A stretch of DNA of 64,000 nucleotides from Branchiostoma floridae (taxonomy: Eukaryota; Chordata; Leptocardii; Amphioxiformes; Branchiostomatidae): the NCBI RefSeq assembly GCF_000003815.2, contig NC_049985.1:22865862-22929861 (forward strand). The letters run 5' to 3'. Shown piece by piece: positions 22,260-33,071 of the stretch; within the stretch, counting starts at the first letter, position 1; each line of letters begins with the position of its first letter. The position numbers were made by a program, and so were the translations under genes. The notes under the pieces were generated by a model. The model did no database searches, had not been told where the DNA came from, and worked only from the letters and a program-made list of their open reading frames with translations.

Positions 22260-23330
22260 ATAATCAAGTAAAGTGGTCTCTACCTAATGACCTTAATCTT
22301 TATTTCAAAGTTGTCAATAGACTTTCTTTTTAAACAACAGTACAAGTCTTCAAATTTCCACTATTTGCAATATTGCTGTTTCGTGAAAACAAAACTTGGT
22401 GGCTAGATAGCAAGGAAGTAGTGGATATGGAGGTGTTGATTAAATTTCCAAGCGGATGTTAGGGTGGTAGCTTGCATTGTTTGCTGCCTTCCCCCACAGT
22501 CAGCAAGTGTAACAGTCTTCTCCTACAGTCTTACATCTGCTTTGAGGTTATGTGCTGAACCTTAAAAACCACGAAGTATGAGCTAACAATATGGGAAGTC
22601 AAGCCAAAAACCTAGCCCCTGGTTTTCCTTTTTTCTTGAACAGCCTTTTAAATACTTATGAATGTTATTGTTTAAAAACTTTGTTTAAAAGAGGGGCCAC
22701 GTGATTTATGGACTGACATACATAAATGTAGCTATTGCAATTATCTCATATTATATATCGTAAAGTTTGTATGTTTAATGATTTTATCAACAAGTAATAT
22801 ATCCAGAAAAGCTACAGATTTAAAATTCACAACCAGTGTGTTCAGCAAGACTGTTCAGTTTTTATCTACATGCTGATAATCATTTAAGATTAGTATTGAG
22901 AAGAATGCTGTATGTTATCTCTACATATGTCATGGTATTATAGGAGTTTGTTATGGAATTAAATCAAGCTTGACAAAATTGAACAAGGTGTCATTCATGC
23001 AGTAGATGGTGAGAACGAGAGGTGAAAACCAGTCGTGATCTATTGAGGGGACAAATTCGGCTAGAAATGCAATATGGTTTGTCACAATGTTGGCCAGAGC
23101 AGACACATACGCTTGCCAACATATCTGATTGGTTCTTAGTAGGGCCGGCAGTCAGAAAAGGCCAGCAATCAGCGACCCAGTACAAAAAGAAAAGAGTATT
23201 ATGAGCCAAAAAAGGCCCGAAAGAGCCTGCTATGGATCATGGGGGCTAGGTTCTTAGAGACACTCTGAACGGCAAGATGCAATACCTGTCAGTAATGTGC
23301 CAATTGCTTGGGGTTCAAACCTCCAATCGC
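22260..23330. other. Non-coding stretch
   Basis: No exon or defined repeat was identified. A B-box-like ctggttcgaggtt occurs at 23330, just before repeat X, without a tRNA fold. Confidence 0.35.
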
Positions 23331-23335
23331 TGGTT

Positions 23336-24275
23336 CGAGGTTATATTTTTGCTAGCGTTTGTGTGTGTGTGTGTGCGTCTGTGTGTCTGTCAACAAGATA
23401 ACTCAAGAACGGCTGGATGGATTAGTTCCATACTTGGCCATTGTGTCGGTTGGGTCTGACGGACACTGGGCCCCCTAACGGCTTCCCTTGGTACTGCAGC
23501 GGACCTACCGGTTTTCATATCTCGTGTTCTGAACAAGCTACACGATTTTGAGGCATTAGATAGCTCTTGTGTTCGGAAGAAGTTACCTAAGTTTGGTCCC
23601 TAGCGGCTACGGAATTGCAGGGCAGGCGGCATTTTTTTTAGTTTAAAAATTCCGAAGACGATAACTCGAGATAAGAATATCGGGTTTTCATGATTTCTGT
23701 TATGTAGGTAGCTTAGACGAAAATGTACATAATGAAATACCAATCATACAAATTGGAGGTACATAGCAGTTTTTGTCAATGTATATTTTGTCCCGGAGAT
23801 GATATGGTCTTGAAATTTTGGTGGCGGATAGCTTTTGAAGTGAAGTGAGGACAATTGGGACAGGTGTAGGCCCCCTAATGTTAAATTTTGGGATTGCAAG
23901 GTCATTTTTGTCAAAACATTCCAAAGATGTTAACTGAAGAAAGGAACGACGGATTTTTATCATTTTAGGCATGCTGGTAGCTAAGGCAAAGATGTTCATA
24001 ATGATACACATGTATATGCAAATCATCATTGCATGATTAATGAGGAAATTATATAATTCCATTGTTTTTCATACCTGGACTTCAATAAATGCAACATATG
24101 TAATTCAAGGTGGAACATACATACCAAATACGCAAATAGGAACTGATTTGCATAATCTATGCAAAAATTGCAAAACCGCTTAATGATAAATGTTGGGAAT
24201 TTAATACTTAATGACATGTGTAAGTTAGTGAATGATGAACATCACCATGTATAAATTATATAAACGTGTAAGTCA
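23336..24275 (+). mobile_element. Hairpin-led repeat X, copy lacking both terminal hairpins
   Basis: Begins ggttatatttttgctagcgt, then (GT)n at 23360-23385. The conserved body follows: gataactcaagaacggctgg, gggccccctaacggcttccc, ttggtactgcagcgg, then an AT-rich 3' third with tgcataatctatgcaaaaat. The terminal catggaggtatgagg is missing, so it is 3'-truncated. Confidence 0.7.
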
Positions 24276-24412
24276 TTTTCTTTTTTAAAGTTTAAAGATT
24301 TCTTCCAAAGATCTCATAGGTGCTCGATTTCTTTTAAACCTATAAGATCAAAATTTCAGATTCTTAATGATTTCTTTGCGATAAAAAATTCTTTAAAAAA
24401 TTATGGCCAGTA

Positions 24413-24990
24413 CGAGGGGCGTTCAATAATTTATGCCTCTAACCCATTTCCCATAGCAGCAGATTACTGAAACTTGGCACAGTTATTAGTCTTTCTCCAC
24501 ATAGGAACCACCCAGAGTTATACATTTCTCCCGTTGTTTGATGCAGCTCTGGACACCGTTTTTGTAGAACACCGCAGGTTGGTCCTCCAACAGATGCCTC
24601 ATCAATGGCAGAAGAGGGATGACCTAGTCTGGGAGCTGTTTCCACAGACTTCCGGCCATGTTTGAATTCACGATGCCAGTGTTTTACAAGGTCATATGAT
24701 GGGGCATCATCACCATAAGTTTCATTTATTTCATCAAAAGTCTTCTTTGGTGTGCGTCCTTTCAAATACAAAAACCGGATCACTGCGCGACACTCAACTG
24801 GTTCCATTTCACACTTGGTCCATTTCGCACCTAACTAAGTTCAAACACCAGTAAATCAGAAACCACAATTAGTTCAGAGCTGTTTTTTGCAGCATAACCC
24901 ATAGAGATATGAATTATTACACAGACAAAATTTCATTTAGATCAGACAACTGGAAGTGGGTCAGGACCATTACTTATTGCACGCCCCTCG
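24413..24990 (-). mobile_element. Mariner-type DNA transposon, internally deleted
   Basis: Terminal inverted repeats cgaggggcgttcaataa (left) and ttattgcacgcccctcg (right) abut TA on both sides (24411-24412 and 24991-24992), the target duplication of Tc1/mariner elements. The 578-base length is about half that of a full mariner, and the transposase inside is only partly present. Confidence 0.88.
24439..24807 (-). pseudogene. Mariner transposase remnant (N-terminal HTH joined to C-terminus)
   Basis: Translation from the Met at 24807 gives ~70 residues of mariner N-terminal DNA-binding domain: AVIRFLYLKGRTPKKTFDEI, then YGDDAPSYDLVKHWHREFKH and GRKSVE-APRLGHPSS. These match the helix-turn-helix pair and the linker GRPS-type motif of the family. 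The frame then jumps straight to sequence that, one frame over, resembles the family's extreme C-terminus (GVQSCIKQREKCI). The catalytic DD(D/E) core is missing altogether. The copy could still be moved by a full-length relative because its ends are intact. Confidence 0.85.
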
Positions 24991-24999
24991 TAGAAAGTC

Positions 25000-26515
25000 C
25001 AGTTTATGTATCTTTTGTCCGGGACGTGCTAGTTTCTTTTTCGACCGAAGTTATCCAACACATACAGTAACAATTATGCGGATTGTCAACAAAAAGGTTG
25101 GCTCTGGTACTTCTATTTATATACTTTTATGTACTACAATTAGAAAAGAGGAGAACAAGTTGGAAAACATAAAGTATACAATATTTCTAGCAGTCAGATT
25201 AAAAATGCTATTAACGATTGCCAGCGACACCCTGTAAAAACTAGGGTTGATAGGGCCTTGCTATGTTTGATCGGGTAACTAGACACACAGCATAACAGAA
25301 ATCTTTAGTGACACAGCAAAAGTACAGCGACTTTCGTAAGGTCTACTACATGCTGTCTGTTGTCATATAAACAGACAAGTGTATAAACTGTATTGCATAC
25401 ATATATATTTTTTTATGAACATTTATAGATATGAATTAGTCAATATGCTATGTCTAGCGTGTCATTCACACTACTGGTTCTAAGGTATAAACATATCCTT
25501 TGATAAATTTACCTATTTGTACACAGTAATGGTGATCTCATCCCAGAATGTAGTTGATTTTATCTATCAGACGGTAGGTATTGTATTCTTTAGAGCATAT
25601 TCCTAGGCCTAAGCAAGATGGTTCCATATTGTCTTTTTTGTTGCCGATCGAAAACTGAATACTTTCCGTAGCGTAAGGAAGCATTAGCCGAGTGAAAACT
25701 CACAAGGATAGATTTAGTACCCTAACTAAGCAATCTAAGCTATATTGCCCAATATGGTGCCATCTGACGGGGGAGTTTGTCTTCATTTGTACGTAATTCG
25801 TTCATGAATGCCGCCGGCAGCAGTGCGTGGCAATGACGTGAACAGAATATACGAGATTCGATTGTACGTAGAGAAAAACGTCATTGCAGGTACGTATACG
25901 AAGACACAAGGACATGCTTCATTAGATTATGATTATGATTGGCTGTGGCGTATGGATTACATGTTCATATACCAATACTATATATCTACCAAAGCATATG
26001 GCGTGGCCTTACGCAACACAAACTATAGATTGAAGTATGAGTTTATTCTTATAAAATAATGCTCGGTGGCAAAGCCTTTTGGTGGCATGTATAATCTGTG
26101 CCATGTGCCTAAGGCCAAAATATTCATGCTGCATTGCAATTACCGTCTGATCTTTGCCGTCCTTTCAACATTTGTACTTCTAACTTAACGCAAAAGGTGT
26201 CAGCCATATTCACAGATAGCTACACGCCATTCGTGAGGATTTACTGTCCTACTGCTCATTGTACAATGACGTAAAATAGTGTTCATATTAATTCAAAAGT
26301 GATGAGCACAGTTTACAATCTGCACACACTGTTCAAAGCTTTGGGGTAAATTTCATCTTCAATCTAACGTAGGCCCCTAAAACGTCACTTTGCCCAATAA
26401 TGTATCGCTCCTACTGTTTCATACATGTCTTTCTAATCATTGTAGTGCCTAGTGGCACATAGGTCAGCAAGTTTCCTTAATGCTACAGTAGCAGGTTTCA
26501 TTCTTATAAGTATTG
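25000..26515. other. Non-coding stretch
   Basis: No gene is supported. The open frame 25808-26059 (83 residues, tyrosine-rich) has no recognised domain or splice context. Confidence 0.35.
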
Positions 26516-26516
26516 A

Positions 26517-26749
26517 CTGCTAGCTAGGGGTGGGTACCGGGACGGTGTACCGGTACAAAACCGGTTTTTCTTATTGGACCACTCGGGAAAAAAAGGACCT
26601 GAAAAAAATCGGTGGACCGGATGCTGGACCTATTAGAAAATAAACGGATTATATGATCAGGAATTCACGCGTTTGGGGGCTTACCGGTCGACGAAAATTA
26701 CAAGAGCGAACCTTAATTTTCTGCACCGGTACCCAGCCCTACTGCTAGC
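26517..26749. mobile_element. hAT-type MITE with 8-bp target duplication
   Basis: The element spans 26525-26741 (217 bases). Its terminal inverted repeats TAGGGGTGGGTACCGG and CCGGTACCCAGCCCTA match at 15 of 16 positions. The same 8 bases, ctgctagc, flank it at 26517-26524 and 26742-26749. An 8-base duplication with TAGGG-type ends is diagnostic of the hAT superfamily. The interior is rich in accgg/ccggt and codes for nothing. A related fragment lies at 35605-35800. Confidence 0.92.
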
Positions 26750-27140
26750 CCTTCCCTTCTTAATGTGCTTTGGGCACTTTCTCTGAGATGGGAGCCCCAT
26801 TTTACGCGGCCCTTTCGAAACACGAGTGCAGCCCCAACCGAGATGTCCTGACCCCGAAACTTAAGCCGGGGTATCCTATAGCACCCCCCCCCTCGCAGAC
26901 ATCTAGCTGTGCTGGCTTTTATTCAATGGGAGGGGGGCTGGTTCGCGAGGTAACAGACTCCCTTTCCCGGCATCAGAATACCTTGAAATTTATGAAACAG
27001 CGCCCCCTCATGTAATATAAGAATTAGCACACTCGAAGGCTGCGAATGAGGCTTCTCTACCAGGAGCAAAACTATGGGGAGCACTACAAGATGAGCCAAA
27101 GGGACACCGTTCCTTTAGCTTCATCATAGGCCTTCTTAAG
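26750..27140. other. Non-coding stretch
   Basis: Relatively GC-rich, with a C-run at 26884-26893. The 81-residue open frame at 26770-27015 is not recognised. Confidence 0.35.
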
Positions 27141-27371
27141 CTTTTTCACTAGACGGCGATCGCGCTGCGTTCTCACTGTGACCTAAATAGGATATGTGTA
27201 ACCTTCGCTTTCACACTGGAAATATCATACAAAACGTGAAAGTTTGACCGAGAAGACTACAAAACGCACAAATCTTAAAAGATTGTTTCTTGTCTTTACA
27301 ATTCGTTGAGCAATCTGTCAAATTTCATGTCGCAGAGAGAGCGCGGCCAGAGCGCCGTCCTTGTATAAAGG
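27141..27371. mobile_element. MITE, family F, copy 2
   Basis: Reverse orientation relative to copy 1. Left end tttttcactagacggcgatc, right end gagcgccgtccttgtataaa. The interior contains acctaaataggatatgtgta and gagaagactacaaaacgcac, the reverse complement of blocks in copy 1. Confidence 0.82.
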
Positions 27372-27374
27372 GTA

Positions 27375-28055
27375 ATACCAATCAGCTCATGGACATGGTA
27401 CTATCCGTCAGTTCCTTGTCACCACTCCCCGTTACCATCCAATGCTCTTCATCTGAAGTGCTAATGATTTACTGTTGAGGGCAATTGCGTCACAGTGAAG
27501 TCCCATTTTTCTTATTGCCGTGTCTGCCCACATGGAACTTCATTAAACGTAGCTAACGCCACAACAAGCAAATGTTATGGATGTCATCAATCCCCTTATA
27601 TTCTTTTACCTTGATTTCAGAAAAATAAAACTTCTTCTTACTTAAGGGATGGTCAACACGACTGGAAAGTGTAAAATATGTTGTGTTATAGCCAAATAAT
27701 TGTGCTTGTAGAAGTGACACCAGAGAGGTAGTTCTGACTGTATAGTTGCAGACTTTCAAACTTATCGACCATGGCCAGTGTAACTTCTTTGCATGCTTTT
27801 ACAGTAAACTCGAATTCCAACCAAAATGTCTTCACTTAAAGCAACGGCAACACCAAACGCCTGCTGAATTTGTGTGTGTCTCCCAAGAAGCCAGGACCGT
27901 CACTGACAGACTTATTTCTGAACTCCTGACATTACTGAATGCCGGAGATAAAGTTTTCGTTTTTCTCCCAAGGCTTTTGATTAGATATACAGAGGGATCG
28001 TTTATAGCTCTCGACATCTGCTATAAAGAAAACTACAAAATTATCACTAGTCTTC
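27375..28055. other. Non-coding stretch with a weak family Z end
   Basis: 27545-27590 (gccacaacaagcaaatgtta, tggatgtcatcaatcc) resembles the outer repeat of MITE family Z, and 27680-27730 resembles its interior (gtgcttgtagaagtgacacc). No coding exon. Confidence 0.4.
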
Positions 28056-28059
28056 GGCA

Positions 28060-28310
28060 TTGGTAGAAAATTGCCAGGGTGTATGGCCCAGAGCCAAAAG
28101 GTCCTGAGTTCGAGTCCCCAGATATACTCCAATATTTTTATCCATGTGAAAGGCACTTTATACCAGTTTCCTCATTTTATTCCTTGGTGTAGTTCTTAGC
28201 TTGGGTTAGGGCCATCCCTTGGAATAAGTTACATGGAGGTCCCGTGTTTAAGAAAAGCCCACCACACTTATGGTAAAGATTAGGGGTCAAATGGATCCGT
28301 CTTGGTGTGC
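28060..28310 (+). mobile_element. tRNA-derived SINE, diverged copy
   Basis: A B-box-like phrase ggtcctgagttcgagtcccc (28100-28119) is followed by gtgaaaggcactttatacca and tttcctcattttattcctt. The same order of blocks is found in the SINE at 50.2-50.7 kb. No A box is clear. Confidence 0.5.
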
Positions 28311-28689
28311 AGATATACACTTTAGTACGAACTCGATGAGTTACGTAACGACGCAGTTTTACAGGAGGTACACAGTAAAAACAAAGTAACTCAACAGCTG
28401 GAAATGATTTTGAAGAACAAATATTGTCTTTGGGGCGTGTGAGAACTTATGAAACCATCCCGTCATGTAAGTAATGATGAGACGGGATGGTGAAATCGCG
28501 TCACCGGAAAGAGGCCGGATACGCATCGTCCCAATGACGTGAGGACATCACGAGATGGGCCTTGAGATGATGAAGGGATGTTCCGCCTCATCTACTGCAT
28601 CCATACGGAATACACAATGAAAAGACAAAAAAAGTGCACTGAATTCGTCCCTCCACATACACGAGTGCGATTTATACTGTATACTGTGC

Positions 28690-28865
28690 ATGTATTTAAG
28701 TTCGCGGGAATCTAATTTCACTGTATCGGGAAAAAAAAGGTTTTTTCTCGTAAGTTTCAAGTTCGTAGTAGCACCATGCACTGTAGTCTCTTATTACCAT
28801 GGGAAAATGTTCGCGGTGGTTTTAAGTTCGCGGTGAAGCGGCCACCGCGAAAACCGCGAACATAA
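28690..28865 (+). repeat. GC-rich dispersed repeat (ttaagttcgcggt family), copy 2
   Basis: Contains tatttaagttcgcgggaatc and, further on, gttcgcggtggttttaagtt with the partial inverse ccaccgcgaaaaccgcgaac. A hairpin can form between 28809-28830 and 28841-28860. Same family as 7345-7445. Confidence 0.65.
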
Positions 28866-28879
28866 AATCACCTCGAACG

Positions 28880-30890
28880 TTTTTGCTTTTACAGTATTTC
28901 GATTAAGACAAAGCAAAAATGTTGTATTTCTGCTAACGGTCCTAAACAACATCGCTAGGGCTTCTATCCACTTTCTTTGGGGTTTCAATTGGAGGCGGCA
29001 CACCCTCAAGTCTATCGACCATCTCTTCCAGGGAGTTATCCTGAAGCAAAATAACTGTATATGGAGTGAGTGGACATTCCTCTAGCTTTAGCGTCAGGCG
29101 AAGGACAACCTTACGAGAAATCGAATCAATTGTAAAGAAAGTACTGTAGTTTTTTAATCATCCACAGCGCGCGGCATTGCACAGGACCTCAGAGGTCAAT
29201 CTAGATCAGGGAACCACTTTACATTCAAGGCCTAGGTATACCCGGAAATGAGACTTGGGCCGAAACACAATTTTCACCAGAATTACACCACTTCTTACGC
29301 ATTTCATCGATCTTAGCATCTAATGACATTTCGCAGTAAATAATGAAAAATGTGAACTCGAACCTTGACCCTCGAAACCTTTTCGTTAATTTTTTGTCAC
29401 GCACTAGCTCGGACCATGGTCACAGAGGAACAAGGGGTGTACACTGTAAAGATACGGGCCAAACTGAACCAACAAATACAGATAAGCAATGTAAACTTAC
29501 AACTATAAGCACTTGCATTTTTAACATCATAATGTAATTAAAACGAAACACTGTACAAGCAGAAGGTAAATTGATAATTGATGTTTATTACACATTCTTA
29601 CGTCATTCTTTTAAAGCTATGTTGACCGAGTGTGAAATAGGAGTATATGTGCTGGGCGTCTGTTTTGAATTTCAACACGTTTTATAACTTAAATAACCTA
29701 AATACTTAAAAGTATGACATAGATGACAAGAAAATTCGTTTTTTTTTATCCACGAATGCTTATACCCTAGCACCAATAGTGCAAATGACATGCTACACCC
29801 AATATGTTGACCCACTCATACCTATGGATATCCATGTATGTCTGTTTAGTTGTACTGTAAGTAGTTGTTATAAACCTTACTTTTGTCGTGTCTATAAATA
29901 ATTCTTTATCTCTGAAATTGTTGAGTATCTTTTGAACTCAACAGTATCGCAAGTGCACTTTTAGATTCGCAGCATAGCGCGGTAGCAGCTGGTTATATTA
30001 CACTGAACGACTCGTCACACCTAACCTTAGCACATCTGTCTACAAATGTTGTTTGAAGCCATCTAGTAATAGCCCTAGTCCGTCCTATAGCCTCACAAGT
30101 TCAAACGCCACAGAAGATGCGATTCGCACGTCATTCCCTTTTCATCTCTTACACTGAGAAGTTTCACGAGTCTACTACCACAGTAACGTGCCGAGGGGCA
30201 TCGGCGAACCTACTTCAAAAGAAACGTTTTTACACACGTTGTATGTAACTGTCACGCGGCTTTTCGAGCCGAAGTTTATTACAATGTATTAGCTTTTATT
30301 GCACATTCATGCCCTATCGGGCTAAGTACAGGCATATAGATACAAAAGGTCGTAATACAGTACACATGGTTTCTAAGACTAATCTAAAACATGGGTTCTA
30401 AAACTATTTCAATATTATTCTGTCTACGATCCAGTGCGTTTTATCTGCTATACATAACGTTTTGATGTTTTTAGAAATAAAAGCAAGAACAACTTGTTCC
30501 TGTATATCTCTGATCGACATTGAAAATGCATGGAAATTGTTTAGGGTTGAGAAATTTTAATCTTACCTTTTCTTTTGGGCAGTAAGCATGGCATTGACTT
30601 TCATTTTGATAAGAGACGGTCTGATTTCTGTAAAAGTGATTTTGAGCAATAGTTCGATAAGCATAATGATTGGTATTTTCGAATGATCATTTAGTGTGTC
30701 GTCACCTGGCTGCATACTGAAAACAATTGAGATTCTTCACGATACGTACCTCAGTAAACTGTCTGGTCATGGGTCTTTTATTTTTCACTTTCCTGAGATT
30801 CATGATCCTGTATTGTTCTAGACATGTCAACAATGATAACCATTGATTTGATGCCCATTAAATTATTGTTTTGTAACCCTGTGATTCTGA
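28880..30890. other. Non-coding stretch
   Basis: No gene or well-defined repeat was identified over about 2 kb. The phrase gcagctggttatattacactg near 29985 recurs near 37820, pointing to an old dispersed repeat. Confidence 0.35.
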
Positions 30891-30892
30891 AA

Positions 30893-31330
30893 TGATAGGT
30901 ATAAAATGCTATTTGTGGTAATGACGTAATGCAAAGTATTACGAGATAGGAGGTTTCCTGGATATCTCCATCCTATATAACTATTGACGCGTTCATTTCC
31001 GTCAATAATAGTAAAAATATCGACTAGATGTCCCGTTTAGAAATTTTTTTTCTCTCATCTGATTTTTGAATAGTGAGTATAAAAGGCTATTTATGGACGT
31101 GATGTTTCCCGGATATTTCCATCCTCTATAACTATGGACGCGTTCATTTGCGTAACGCTGATAAAACAAATCATCGATTAGATGTCCCGTTTAGGAATTG
31201 TTTTTCGCTCATTTGATTCCTAAATAGTGAGTATAAAATGATTTTTGTGTACGTAATGTAAGGTATTACGACTTAGGACATTTTATGGATATTCCATTTT
31301 ATACAACTAGGTGGACGATTCCATTTACAT
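30893..31330 (+). repeat. Tandem repeat, about 150-175-bp unit, two to three copies
   Basis: Blocks gtataaaatgctatttgtgg, atctccatcctatataacta, gacgcgttcattt and agatgtcccgtttagaaatt recur in order at about 30900, 31075 and 31225 (the last partial). Each unit includes a gtataaaa phrase. No coding. Confidence 0.75.
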
Positions 31331-31382
31331 ATCAAGATACAGTCTGCATATAAAGTCTCAGATACTGTGACTTAGATTAAGG

Positions 31383-31630
31383 TGGTATATATCTCACTGC
31401 ACTTGGGGCACCGTTGTGACACTGCGGGGGTTCGTTCACTGCGGCACTACTGTGTTATTGTCGCCATCTTTTTTTATAATTTATATATTGCATAAAACGT
31501 AAAAGTATGACTTAGAAGACAAAAAAATACACATAAACCAAGAAAACGTGTTTTTTTATCTCTGAAATTCGTTGAGCAAGCTTTCGAACCCCACAGTGCC
31601 GCACCGGTGCCCCAAGTGCAGTGAGATACC
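31383..31630. mobile_element. MITE, family S, copy 3 (variant ends)
   Basis: The left arm tctcactgcacttggggcac and right arm gtgccccaagtgcagtgaga are exact inverse complements. Subterminal sequence gcgggggttcg is mirrored by cgaaccccaca. The core ataaaacgtaaaagtatgac and agaagacaaaaaaat links it to families S and F. The outer arm differs from copies 1-2 (ggggcaccg in place of gcgtcaagc). Confidence 0.8.
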
Positions 31631-31639
31631 AAGTTTAGA

Positions 31640-33060
31640 TTAGCCTTCATGATGTTGGCCTTGAGAACATGATATATACCGCGTACCAAATGAGGGGTTT
31701 TACATCTCAGAATTATTAACGACAGGATTGAACAAGGTCAGGGCTTCCTAATTAAGACTACCTCCAATGTTCTGTAAAATGTTCTCCTTTTTCATATGTT
31801 TCAAATAATAGACCCATAGGTCTATAAACGATTTACAGCAAAAGTGATGAATAATAAATCACAAGAGCAATGCCCCCCCCCCAAAAAAATAAAATAAAAT
31901 AAATGACTGACATTCCTGACAAAAGTATTGCCAAGTACATATATTCTGAGATAATGCGGTTACAAATGTTAAGTATTGCCATGTGCAACTGCCCCCATCG
32001 TAATTTCAAAACAGCTCACTGTACGATCATCCAATTTTAATGGATTGATGCGCTCGTATAATGTTATGATTCCTTAAATTTTGGATATTATTATGACGTT
32101 ATATGAAGTAAAAGTGACGTAATTATTTAATTTTTTCTAAAACGAGCAATTAAAGAATACTTGGATATATCAAACAAAAGATAACAGTTAAGGGCTTCCT
32201 GTCAATATTTAAGTCTTCTAAGACTTTTATTGTCAAAAGCCACCACAACGACGTCAAAACTACGTCATAAAATGACGTCATATATATGACACGGTTGAAT
32301 GAACAGACGTGCGTGACAGCAGTACAGATCACGGTAGGGCGTTCCCCATGATTGTAAACACCGCGCGGTTTGAATGAATAGACAACATGGCCGCGCCATG
32401 CCTCGGGCGTTTCTACATTTAGGACACCACTACCAAGTGTTGCAAAACCGGATTGGGCGTGAAAGTATTCCACCTAGGCTTACCCCAAAAATTATGGGGA
32501 GGGGTGTCAGGTCAAGAAGTGAAAAAAAAGATCTCCCACTACCTACAAAAAACAAGACGAGAACTGTGATAATGATTTTTTTTACATAGAAGAGAAATAA
32601 AACGGTGTAAACTAGCGAAAAAAGCATGCCTAGAAAACTTGAATACTTCAAAATGTGAACGACATGTCTAGATGTTATACCAAGGCAGAATACACGATAA
32701 GAAAGAATGTAAGAGAGAGGTGTAACAAATGAAATATTTCATTGCAAATTCATGCGCATGGGGCTAATTGCAAGTGAAAAAATTAAAATACATGAAGTAA
32801 TTGAAAACAGGTAAATAATCTAAATTTTTACATACAAAGATAAGCTGATTGTATGTACATACAGAATATGGAGTACGATTCTAAAACCTGCAATAGTATT
32901 GAAATAATTGCAATACCAGTATGTTTGGGCCCACTCCACCCCTTGTCTATAGAATGGTTTGGTCCCGAGCCACATACCTGTCAGGTCGGGTTGTCTTCCG
33001 GGTTTCTACACAGACAATAGCCGGTGTGTTAAACAGCCGTGCGTTTGTATCTCATCTCCC
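31640..33060. other. Non-coding stretch upstream of the TLC gene
   Basis: No coding exon seen. CRE-like palindromes tgacgtca (32273-32280) and other acgtca words cluster at 32250-32285, about 800 bases before the TLC-gene start codon. Whether these are promoter elements is unknown. A C-run plus A-rich stretch lies at 31875-31895. Confidence 0.35.
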
Positions 33061-33071
33061 ATCGGTTCGCC

